Part shown: positions 48,839 to 61,000 of the stretch, piece by piece | Layout of the letters: each line of letters begins with the position of its first letter | Numbering within the stretch: the first letter of the stretch is position 1 | Origin: Strix aluco | Taxonomy: Eukaryota; Chordata; Aves; Strigiformes; Strigidae | DNA: 64,000 nucleotides | Reading direction: 5' to 3' | NCBI RefSeq assembly: GCF_031877795.1 | Contig: NC_133931.1 | Location: forward strand, 22,331,264 to 22,395,263 | Notes under the pieces: model-generated | What the model saw: only the letters and a program-made list of their open reading frames with translations | Told to the model about the DNA's origin: nothing | Database searches by the model: none | Translations under genes and position numbers: made by a program

Positions 48839-49000
48839 GCGCCCAGGGCCCCGCGTGCGCCGTGGAGGCGGCGGCACCGCCGCCCGTGCGGTCCCTCCTC
48901 AGCCACGTGCAGCTGGAGAACCTGGCGGCGGGGCTCAGCGGCGGCGTCGTCTCCACCCTCGTGCTGCACCCGCTGGACCTGGTCAAGATCCGCTTCGCAG
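48835..49000 (+). CDS. SLC25A32: SLC25A32 coding exon 1
   Basis: Residues 1-55 plus one base. It contains [20 protein letters not shown] and then [12 protein letters not shown], i.e. helix 1 and the first carrier signature. Donor GTGAGG. Confidence 0.95.
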
Positions 49001-52000
49001 GTGAGGCCGTACCGGCCGCTCCCCCCCATTCCGCGCCGCGCCGGGCCGAGCCGGGGAGGCTGCGGGCCCTGCGCCACAAGGCCGCGGTGCCGCCAGCGGG
49101 GGCTGTCGTGGCTCCCAGCGGCCGGGGGTGGGGCTGCCCCCGCGGGGCCGGGGCACCTGCTGCGGCGGTGGGCGTGCCGGCAGGGAAGGGCCCCGGGCCC
49201 GGCTCCCCTGCAGAGACAACCCTGGCTGTGTGCGAAACGCCTCAGACCTCACGGAGCTGGCCGCTTCTGGGCCGGTGACCACCGGCCGGTTCTGGAGGGA
49301 AGCCCAGCGGCTGAGCCTGCAGGCTTTTGCCTGAGCCTGGGCGGCTACAGGACAACGGGCGCTGGCAGCGCAGCCCCACGGCTTGGAATCAACGGGCCGT
49401 AGGCCGAAAGGGACGGTTTCTGCTTCTTTCCAAAGCTTAATCTTTCTGTCGTTTCTAGGGACTATAAAATATGCTGAGTGTCTTTCCAGGCAGGTAGAGA
49501 CCTGACCAGGTTTTTTCCTCTCTTTCATGACCACTAGTGCCGTAGGATACCTCAAGATTGTCGGTTTTTAGCAGGCGAGTTGTCTCAAGACCGTGTTCAG
49601 AGTTCACCTTTATGCCAAAGATTTTCAACACAAAGCATAACTATTTTATGGTAATGTTGGTTATTAACAGTAGGGATATTGTTTTGCAGAAAACTCTTGT
49701 TTGTTTTTCTGCAGGGAAACACATTAGCTTCTCCCTCTTGATTTTGCTGTTAATATGAGAAACATGTTGCCCTTTGTTTCAAACTCTATAAAAGAGAATA
49801 TGATAATTTTGCTGTATCTTTGGATTACCTTAAAGGGATACATGGGGTTTTAAGATCTCAAAAACAAATAGTGAACTATCACAGAGAAGTTTTCAAAATT
49901 TAAAGCATTACATCTCCAAATGAGACTTTTTACGAAGTTAGATTTAAACAATTTCCTGCACATCCTAGTGTGGGCACATCCTGAGCTGTATTATAAAGAG
50001 AGTAGTTAGCAGAAGTGCTCATTTCTCTCTATTTCGCACTTGTAAGACTACATCTGAAGTACTGTGTCTAGTTTGGGGCTCACCAGTACAAGGAAGACAT
50101 TGGCATACTGGTGTGATTCCAGTGGAGGCCACCAAACTGGTGAAGGGGCTGGAGCACATGACATGGGAGGACAGGCTGACAGAACAGGATCGATTCTGCC
50201 TCACAAAGGGAAGGCTGAGGGGAGGTATTATTACAGTCTATGACTGTGTGATTGGTGGACACAGAGAAGGTGACGACAGATTCTTCTTGGAGGTGAATAG
50301 TTGTAGGGCAACAGGGAACAGGCACAAACAGGAACATGGACAATTCCAGTCACTTATTAGGAAAAAGGATTATTACTGTAAGAGTGTTCGAATACTGGAA
50401 GAGGTTACCCAGAGAGACTGTAATCTCTTCAGCCTTGGAAACATTCAGGAACCCACTAGTCATGTCCCTGAGTAACCTGATCTAGTTAGATCTGTTTTGA
50501 GCAGGGAATTAGATTAGGTGATCTCTGGAGGTCACTTTCACATGCTTGTTTGGATTGAAAATAACGATGCCTATGTTTTGTCTTCAACCAGGAAGTAAGA
50601 GCTGGTATCAGAAATCAGTGTTGTGAAGATTCTCCACAGCATCAAGACTTGCATTCGTGTTTCTGATTTCCCACGTTGTTTAATGTGTTTATAAAGCTGA
50701 CCTAATGGCAGCATGGTAAAAAAATTCAGAAAGGTCTTTGGGAAAGGTCTAGTAGTGCTCATTCAGGAGGGAGAAAAGAGGCATTTAATTTGTGTTCTAG
50801 TTTTGTGTGATTGTCAAGGTGTTGAGGCCTTGTCACAATGTGCTCAGAAAAAGCATTTATCTTTAGTCATGAAGTCTTGTCACAATGTACAGTACTACAC
50901 ACAAAGTTCAAAGGAGAATGAATAATAGATGTGGCACTGAACAGAAAACATTAGAAATTCATGATTACCAGGATTGATCTTGATGGGCACACAAAAACTA
51001 TGCTGACTGTAAAACTTTGGGGTTAATTTTCAGTAAAATTGCAATCTCACCTTCTGTATTAAGAATGAAAGTTGCTGCCATGTTGGCATCATAGAGTAAT
51101 TTCGATCAGAAGAGATATGTGGAGTTCATCCCCTACTCAGAAAAGGTTAGATCAGTTTGCTGAGTCTTGTCTGCTAGAGTTTGGAGTAGCTCCAAAGATG
51201 CCTCTTCAGGCAACTTGTTCCAGTATTTGACCACTGATGGAGAAAAAGTTTTGGTCAGAATTCCCTCTGTTCCAGCTTGTGTCTGTTAACCTCTTGTCAT
51301 TTCACCATGTGCCGTTATTACACGCCATCAGTAATCAACTTGCTTTCTTGCTGCTGTGGTTATGGTAGGAGCAATAGTAGTTACCACTGTAGGTTGTGTG
51401 AACATCTGTGTTCTAAATAAAGTCTGTCAAACAAAAACTTGCATGTTTTTTATCTTTCTGACTGATAAATTCTTAATATTTGAACAACCAGCTGTTTGGT
51501 TATTGGATAGGGGAAGTGTATGCATTAGGTGTTTTCCTGCAAATCCATTCAGTGATGATAGAAGCAGAACATGGGTTATTTTCATTGAAAATTCCTTTGA
51601 GTGTTCTGGTAAAAGCTGACTTTGGGGTCAATAAGACATGACCTATTAGAAATATTCAGGTCTTTATAGAACATTTTAAAGAGGAAGATTGAATATAAGA
51701 GTTGTTATTTGGGGCTTGTCTGAACTCCTTATAGAAACATGTCGTCAAAGACCCCACATGTATCAACTTGAAATATGATGCAAAATTGCTGGGGTGCTAA
51801 AAAGAGACAAAAAACTTTAATTCAAAGCTGCTGGTGACCAAAATGTGCATTTATTTAGCCTTGTCAGATTGATGGGAACTTGATTCTTGCAGAGCTTAAA
51901 AATTATTTTTTTTTCCTTTTTTTTTTTAAGTTCTTTAACTCTAGACTTAGGAAGCTATAAACACCAACTCTTGCATGCTTTTAAAAGAATGCTTCTAAAA

Positions 52001-55000
52001 CACAGCTGATCAGTTAGGTTTCATGATCATTTGCAGCTTGCTTTGGAGGCTGTGTACTTCTGTGGTGGCTTTCACGCAGCTGAACTTTATACTAAGAAAC
52101 ATTTCAGGAAGCATAATTTATTTCTTTCATAGTAAGCGATGGATTGGAGCTGAGGCCAAAATACAATGGGATACTCCACTGTATGACCACTGTCTGGAAG
52201 CATGAAGGACTCCGAGGCTTATATCAAGGGGTAACTCCAAACATGTTGGGAGCAGGGGCTTCCTGGGGACTTTACTTTTTCTTGTAAGTAGACCTGTAAA
52301 ATATGTCATATCCTGTGCAATGTCATGTTCAGATATACGCTGCATGTTCTTTGTAGAGTATAAAAATGTGCTAAGTGGCTTATAAACTTGTGATTCTTCT
52401 AGTAAGTCCAGGTCTGTTATCCTTTATTATGGTTTGCTGTTTCAGAATTTAAGCAGCTTGAGTCAGAGACCTGTTACTTTGTCAGGTACAGTGCATTCCC
52501 TTGTTGCTGTGAAAATACTAAGGAACTTGAGAGATGGTGACATAATTCATGAAGAATCCTCTAAAAGTGCCAGTACACTGTGCTTAAAACCTCACAAAAA
52601 ATAAAAACCTAAACTGATGTGTTAAGAATTAGAGAACATGATAAAGTTTTCTACTAAAGCTAAATGTTTAACTGATTTTTAATCATTTTAATGACAGTCC
52701 ATTCTTTCATTGTTTTTGTGAATTGATGGGCTTTGCTTATAAAGCCAGTTTTTTAATACTCAATCTTTTCTACATTATTAGCTGTGTAACTGACCTGATT
52801 TACTGCTGATCCCTATTAATTCAAATACTTAAAGGAATAGTTAGTTGGTATTCCTATGGAAGCCTCACTTGTCAGTTGTCTAGGCTCTGTTGTACTTCTG
52901 TCCTCAAGCTTTGCTATAGGTTCCTAATGACGGTTCAGGTCCTGTTGACAGTTTCTCAATCCACCAACGACTGGAAACTAGATCAAGAGAAGAAAGCTCA
53001 GTATATTTCTGAGCTAGAAGATAGATACCTGTCACTGTAGCTCTCAATAAAAAGGGGGCTATCTAATCGGTTTCTTTTGGAGGTTAATTCTTGAGATCCG
53101 GTAGCTGTTTCAAGATGCGGTCCCACTGATACTGACAGTAATGCTTTATGATTTTAAATACGTATTACCTTAGTGCACTTTGAAGAGCTAACTGCACAGA
53201 GATCAATTAATCAGCAAAGATTGCTTAGCTATCTGTTTTCAAAGGCTACGTACCACCTAATGTTTTCCATTAAGTGAGGTGTTTTGTTGTTTTGGGATTT
53301 TTTTAGTAATGTCAGGTTTTTTTCACCTTTACCAAAATATATTTCACATTTTCCAGTTACAATGCCATCAAAGCTTACAAGAAAGAAGGAAAGCTGGAAA
53401 GTCTCAGTGCAACCGAACACCTCGTGTCAGCTGCAGAGGCTGGTGAGTTTAAATGCAGGGAAGATTAATGTTTGCTTCTCCCCTTTCCATATGTTGCTCC
53501 CTGCCTTTGTGTGTCAGTGCTGCTTTTTCTTACAGGTGGCAAGTGTAAGTGTTCAAGTCCAAATGCAATCATTTATTGTCTGTAAATAAATTAATGATGT
53601 CTGAGATGAATAGATGGATCACTGTGGTCTTTTCAGTTTTGGTCAGAAATAGCAGTTGTCAAAATACCTTTTGACCTTGTTTTCATTGCGTATGAGTGTT
53701 TTCCATATTTAGTACTATATTAAGTCTCAAAGTATAACTATATAAATCTTCTGCTGTCAGCTTGTTAACTCATTAAATGTTTAACACTTAGACCTGGAAA
53801 AGAGAAGGCCTGTTGAAGTTAATAGACTAAGTGAATTGGTCATTCAAAATCTTTATCTATGGTCCAAGTTTTCTAGAAACTAAAGTTTTTTTAATATGTT
53901 GTTTCTAATGCATGTTGTTCTTGTACATGCTTCTACGTGGTATTCATTCTAGGCAATTGAGAAGACTTTTTATTAGGCTGTTGGAGCATTCATTTAATGT
54001 TGAAATATAAGGAATATTGTTTGGTGTGAAAAATAGTAACGAGTTATTTTACAACGGTATTTTCAATAACCTACAAAGCTGTAACAGTTTGCTTCTATTA
54101 ACCTGTCAACATGACTAAGCAAATTTCTCATGACTGAGGTGTCCATTAAATTTTGAACAATTGTATATCCAAATAATAACTCAGATAATCAGGAGTACGT
54201 TAAGAAATTACTTACGTTTCCTAGCTAGTACAGATTACACTGCTGACTGTGGAAAGGTGAGGCAAAAAAGGGGATGTACCAGGAATATACAAAAAGCTGT
54301 ATGCTCTACAGAAGTACCCCCAGCAGGAGTAGGTTGAACTTGATGGTGAGCTTTGAAGGCAGAGAGAGGGAACAATGGTGGGCATAAACTTTGCCTGTTT
54401 TAAGTAATATGAGTACTCTTGTAGGATAAGTAGTTTTGTTATTGTAGAAGGCTGTGTTACATTGGACTGAACAAACTGGGACAAGCTTTAGAGCTGGTGT
54501 AACAATCAGTCTAACTTCCATTTGTTCTCAGGAGCCATGACTCTCTGTATTACAAACCCAATATGGGTAACGAAGACACGGCTTGTGCTACAATATAATG
54601 CTGGTGTTGATCCATCAAAGCGGCAATACAGAGGAATGTTTGATGCTCTTGTAAAGATATACAAGACAGAGGGCATACGTGGCTTATATAAGGTAATATA
54701 ATTTAAGAAAATTTCCAGGATTGGCTGGCACCACACAGTAGCATGGCGAGACTTGTAAACGCTCATCTACTAAAGGAATGCCAAGTAATTTTTTCTATTG
54801 GCTCAGCTACTTTTATTCTGTGAGTCTTCTTTCCCACCAAAGAACTGCAGCAAAAAGTCTTAATCAGAAGAAAAGCTATTATACTGTTGAAATGCAGGAA
54901 ATCACTGAAGAATAGAGTGTAAACTTTATGGCGATAATGCTGAAATGAGAGTAAACTGCAAGCTGCTTTTTAGTTTTTTGGAGTCTTCCTATAATTAGAA

Positions 55001-58000
55001 TTTGGATAAGGAAGACAGTAGTAGCGTAATTTGTCTTGCTGTTAGTGCTTTCTTCCATTTCATCCCTTATCTCTGTCTTTCTGACATCTTGTGGAACATA
55101 ACATATGACTAAAGTAGTTGCTAATTTTTTCTTCCAGAATGGACGGTTTCACAACTGCTCATTTGCCCTCTAGTTATTGAGGTCTGTAATCTGTCATCTC
55201 TAGATCTATAAAATTTGCAGACGTCTAAATATGGTCTTGTGTATGTGCGGGCTTTTTATTGCCTTTAATTTAGGGAAACAGATGGCAACTGGATTTGGAC
55301 TTTTTGCCTCCTCCTTCCTTCAGGCTATGACATCAAGATGCATTCATCAGTGCCTGGAAGGTGTGAAGAAACCCGTTTTAGTTCAGTCTGGCTCTTCTCC
55401 TGCAAGTAATGCTATAGAACAAGAACACTATTGCCTAGGAATTGTCCTGATTACTGAACATTAACTTATTTGCAGTGAAAATTATAATCCTTCCTATGCT
55501 GAAAGACTAGTATGCCACATACCGATGAATGCTGAATTCCAAATCAGGAACAAGGCACCTTACTTATTCCTAAATTGAAATTGTCAGGATTTCTGATTTT
55601 CATGCCTGGATGTCTGCTCTGTTCTGTGTAGATAAATTCTAATTTCTTGCATCTGTTAGGGTTTAAGATGTCCTTTCATTGAGTTACTTGTCAGATTATT
55701 CATGCATGTAGCATGTGTTGCCTTTGCTACTACACATTTCTTTGTAGTGTTAATATGCAAGTGGGGAGCTAAACCAGGTAATTCCTTTGAAAGAGCAAAT
55801 TACTTGCTTAAATCTGCAGAGGTGACCTAGATAGGTACTGAGTGACCTACATAACTATCCACACCGAGCAACTTTCATTTGACATCAGGTGGCTCTTTGT
55901 CTTGTCCATACTTTAGCCTTCCTCCATTTTCTGGTTTTGGGGGACTTTTCATTTTTTCCTCTTTCTTGCTTTATTTGAAATTTGACAGCTGAAGTTTTGT
56001 TAACTGCCCTGAGTTGCAGGAGCTGTAGTGCATACAAATGTCTTCTTTTTCCTCATAATCTTAATTTCAGTTAGAGTTCCCTATAGCAAATAAGGGGATC
56101 TTGGACAATACCACAAGTTGGAAATAGAATCTGGAAGTAGTTTCTTTCTGGTTAATTTGACATTAGTCTTCTAAAGAATGGTATTTCTGTCCAAGCAATT
56201 CTGTATCTTGCTCTCTGCTGCACAAGATGCTGTTACTGGTCTGAGCAATTCCCTTCAGTCCTTTAGGGCATAAGACTGGTAATGTCAGGATGCATCGATC
56301 TTTCTAGCAGGGATCAAAGCTGTCTTTATTAGTTCTGTTGAGTATTGTTCATTCATTAAACTATGAACTGGGTTCTTCAATAACTTGTTCTTCTTGAACT
56401 TGACCTGGTTCTGAAAAGACAGGAGCCTTTCTTTCACTGATTATCCCAGTAATCATCTAGTCAGTGATCTTTCCCACCTTCCATCCATTAGACTTTGTCC
56501 TTTGGCCTCCATCCTCCAGATGACTGGGGACAGAGCTGCTCTGGTGCACACCAGGCTGAGGGAAAAAACAACTTAACCTTATGTGATTTGAACATGCCTA
56601 TAGATCTGCTGGAGATCTGACCTCTAAAAATTACTTTTCCATGAAGTTGAATGTTGTGCAAACATCTCCACGTTAACAGTGCTGTATGGTTCTTTTCAAG
56701 CATAAGGCGGGAGAGACCAAACATTGTAAAATAATCGTAAGATTGTAGGAGTTGGCACTTTTAGAAAAACACAAAATACCTCCGAGTTCTCAGGAAACTG
56801 ATATCTAGTCTACAGTGACTGACTACTAAAACATCAATCAAGAATGCAACTAACATTCTTGCTGGCCTCCATGCTTCTGTATTTGTATTTTCAGTTTCAT
56901 TCTGATGAAATGTGACGATGTAGAAGCAGCAGTTACACATAGAGCAATGCTTAATAGACAACAGTAAAATAAACAGGAATTGCAGAAAATTTAATGAGAT
57001 TAAAGGAAAATATAGTCATCAGGACTGAGAATAATAATGCAGTAAGCTAACAATAACAACTAAAAAATCCTAGCGGTAATGTGTGCTCGTTAGCAAGTGA
57101 ACTAGATACATTGGACACCTGTATTGCCATTTCACCTTTGGTAGGCAAGATTCTGTACTCTGAGGATAAAGGTACTTAGCTCTCTTTATTTTGCTATGCT
57201 TTTGCTTATGAAATTTTCCTTCTTGCAAATGTGAAGCTTGTAAGCTAAGTGACTTTCTATGTCTTTGTACTTGTATATAGCAAAATCCACTGAGAATTGG
57301 CCATCTTGATCTTAACTTTAGTCCCAGGTTCTACAGAGAGACAGAAGTGTAAGTGACTTTCATATAAAAGATGGTATCATTTTTCACCATGAAGGAATCG
57401 GGATGCATAGGGAGATAATGGTATGCTTCCAGGGTCTTTCTGCACAAGTTGTCAGAGTAAGGCACTCTGATACTAGTGGTCTTTGGCCCACTGAGAACCC
57501 AAATGAAGACAACACTGAACAGATTACAGGAGGAATCTGCTGCATTCTTTCAAAACATACAGCAGAGGCTGGTCTGGTGTGAGCACTCAAACGCTTCGGG
57601 CAGTGATGTGAGTACCACATCACCAAGTGAACCTTGTTCCCTTCTTTACTGAGAAGCATATGCTTTCCATTGTATACATTTGCCTATGTTCCTTTTCATT
57701 ATAATGGGTGACCTTTGAAACACTAACCAAAGGGACATTTTTCTCTTGTCCTGGATCTTTGGCACTTACAGCTGTTTAAGCCAACTTTAAAATACAACTT
57801 TCTTCCCACTGTCTACTGTTCAGAATTATATGCTTTGCCATTTAAAGTTCTAATGATGTATTTAATTCTGTCTATTGCTCTAATCCTCCAAAAGAGAATT
57901 CAAACAGGACTTCTTTGAGCAACCATTGTCAAGCCCTCAGGGCAAAAATCTTCTAAAGATATGTGTTGAATATTAAAGTAAAAAACAACAAGAAGTACAT

Positions 58001-61000
58001 AAAGTGAAACCATTTTTAAATTGATCTTCACAGTCATATTATAGATGAAAAAAAAGTATCAAATTCTATCAGATTTTGTGGCAAGAAAGATTTTTGTGTA
58101 AAATTGTAAGAATAAGAAAATGGAGTAGGAATATCTTTCAAAAACTTCCCCAGCCAAGATATTTCCTTACTGTGAAGAAATGGGTTTTGCTTTGAAACAT
58201 TTTTCCATAAGAACACATTGTTTTGTATGATCAATAGAAGCCTGGGTCAGCTCTTACTTTACTGAGGCGCATTGTCCGACAGTTGCTTCACTCCCTCCTT
58301 GCATTTTTTAATATTGGCCCAACATTAAAAGTCCTTTAGTCTTTGGAAGTTTTCCTCATCAGCACAAGATTTAAGAGTATGCTGGTACTTATTTAGCAAG
58401 TATCATCAGTAGATGCTTTAGGACTCTTGAGTGCAAGTTATCCAAATCAGCTGGCTTAAATTTAGGAGTTTAGCACTCTGTAATGTTTTTTAACATTCTT
58501 TTGTTGGTGAGGAAAATATTATCTCATTCTCCTATGATATAAATACATCATTCTAACTCTCTTCAAGTAGAGAGTAATTACTTCTTTTAATGGTCTTACT
58601 GTCTAATAATGGGCAAATGTTTTTCAAGATTTTCCCTGCTCGCTATACTTAAATTTCATACTGTTCCTTGTTCTGCTGACCCAGATAATTCTTTCTTTTA
58701 TATTTTTCAATAATTTTGGTTTTTGCTCTGTTCCTCCTCTTCTGTTTTTATATTACTGGTTAATTTTCTTCTCTGATCCAGGGTTTCTGAAAACTAAAAA
58801 GTTGTCCCTTTCCTTCTGTTGTGGACCTTTGGCTTCAAACTTCACAAAATTCTGTGATTATGCTCGCAGTTGACAAAATGCAGATGTTTTGTTTAACTTC
58901 ACTTGTTTTCTTTTGGAAAAGTGTTTTTTCTGGGGCTTTAGCTAGCCCTTAATGCATTTCATCAGTTCGTGGTCACTGATGATTAGTTCATGACTGTTAT
59001 TTTCTACTGTGAAAAGAAATTCATCCTCATTTATCAAAAAGATCCTAAAAATCACTTTCTGAATGGCTGTAATATCGTAAACTTAAGAAACCTGTAGCAT
59101 GCAGAGAGCTAATCTCTGCAGTGGTAGAAGCTCTGTGCAATTTTTATGCCTGCTGTTGTTTTAGTTATTTTTTTTCCTGCAAGTTAAGAGGTTATGAAGT
59201 AACTTATCATTTTGTCCTGTTACACTATTCCAGTGGACTCCTACCAGAAGGATCTCTTCTCTTTTCCTTCTCCTTCTTTGGGCTCTTAGTAGTATATTAA
59301 TAAGGCTTTATTCAACATTCTGGACATCTGATTTCGTCTTAATACTGAATCACAGAATCATCTAGGTTGGAAAGGACCTTGAAGATCATCTAGTCCAACC
59401 GTTAACCTAGCACTGACAGATCCCAACTACACCATATCCCTCAGTGCTATGTTGACCCGACTCTTGAACACCTCCAGGGATGGGGACTCCACCAGCTCCC
59501 TGGGCAGCCCATTCCAACGCCTAACAACCTGTTCTGTAAAGAAATGCTTCCTAATATCCAGTCTAAACCTTCCCTGGCACAACTTGAGGCCATTACCTCT
59601 TGTCTTATCACTCATTACTTGGTTAAAGAGACTCATCCCCAGCTCTCTGCAACCTCCTTTCAGGTAGCTGTAGAGGGCGATGAGGTCTCCCCTCAGCCTC
59701 CTCTTCTCCAGACTAAACAACCCCAGTTCCCTCAGCCGCTCCTCATATGACATGTGCTCCAGACCCTTCACCAGCTTCGTTGCCCTTCTCTGGACACGCT
59801 CGAGTAATTCAATGTCCTTTTTGGAGTGAGGGCCCCAAATACTATTTTGGGGAAAGTTTTGGTTCTTTGTGTCCTTTTACCCATATTTTGATCGTTTACT
59901 CCATTATATTTGTGTCTTTGCAACAGTTTTCAGCCAGCTTTTGGCTCCCTTAAGTAATTCTGGCCAAGATGATTAATTCCCCATTTATTTGTATTTTTCC
60001 AGTGTAAGTGGCCAACTCTTCAAAAAGAGAATTAGTGCTTCTCAGAACCCATGCGGCTGTCAGCTCATTTTCAACTGAGCTAGTCCTGCTCCTGAGGAAA
60101 CTCCTGCCTTCTCTTTCTTGTAGAGACAGTCAGAAAATACCACTTTTCCGCCTCCATTTCGACTTTTTTGAAAGAAGAGGTTTCTGTATATTTTCATGTT
60201 ATACTCTTGCTGTGCATTACTGCCTCTTAGAAGTGGGGAACATTTCCCAGGCTGTTTTGTTACACCTTTAGTCACCTCTGAGCAGGATGAGGAATGCACT
60301 CAAACTGATCCAAATCTTAAATATATTTCTTTAATATAAATCATCCATAAGTCCTTGTATGAGTTAGCTTTCCACCTGTGCCCTTCAACTGTCCACAGTG
60401 CAAGTCTGTCTGTGAAAGACATTGAGGTGCTAGAGCATGTCCAGAGAAGGGTCATGAAGCTGGTGGATGGTCTAGAGAACAAGACCTATGAGGAGCAGCT
60501 AAGGGAACTGGGGTTCTTTAGCCTGGAGAAAAGGCTCAGGGGAGACCTTATTGCTCTCTACAGCTATGTGAAAGGAGGTTGTAGTGAGGTGGGTGTCAGT
60601 CTCTTCTCCCAAGTAACGAATGATAGGACAAGAAGAAACAGCCTCAGATTGCACCAGGGGATGTTTAGATTGGATATTAGGAAAAATTTCTTCACCAAAA
60701 GAGTTGTCAAGCATTGGAACAGGCTGCCTAGGGAAGTGTTTGAGTTGCCACCCCTGGAGGTATTTAAAAGACGTGTAGACATGGTGGTTAGGGACATGGT
60801 GTAGTGGTGGACTTGCAGTGTTGGGTTAATGGGTGGACTTGATAATCTTAAAGGTCGTTTCCAACCTAAATGATTCTATGATTCTACACACACGTTTTTT
60901 ATATAGAAATGTATATACATCATAGATACACATTTATGTATACACACACACATGTGCACACCTACATATCTATCTCCAGGACTTGATCACAAGAATTTTT

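Larger units (their letters stand above)
48060..49330. promoter_or_regulatory. CpG island shared by DCAF13 and SLC25A32
   Basis: Dense CpG around both first exons. The GC- and CpG-rich zone extends about 0.5 kb into DCAF13 intron 1 and 0.3 kb into SLC25A32 intron 1. Long open frames in it on both strands are compositional artefacts. Confidence 0.85.
49001..52132 (+). other. SLC25A32: SLC25A32 intron 1 (3.1 kb)
   Basis: The first ~330 bp belong to the CpG island; the rest is AT-rich. Two CR1 copies of opposite orientation lie in it (50032-50545 plus, 51113-51320 minus). Confidence 0.7.

Noticed and set aside
48108-49555. Long frames across the DCAF13/SLC25A32 CpG island
   Set aside because: Shadows in GC-rich DNA. 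The true first exons are identified by conserved sequence and correct splice phase.
60355-60804. 149-codon frame as a host gene or SLC25A32 alternative exon
   Set aside because: From about 60411 it is CR1 protein; the preceding residues are chance in-frame intronic DNA.
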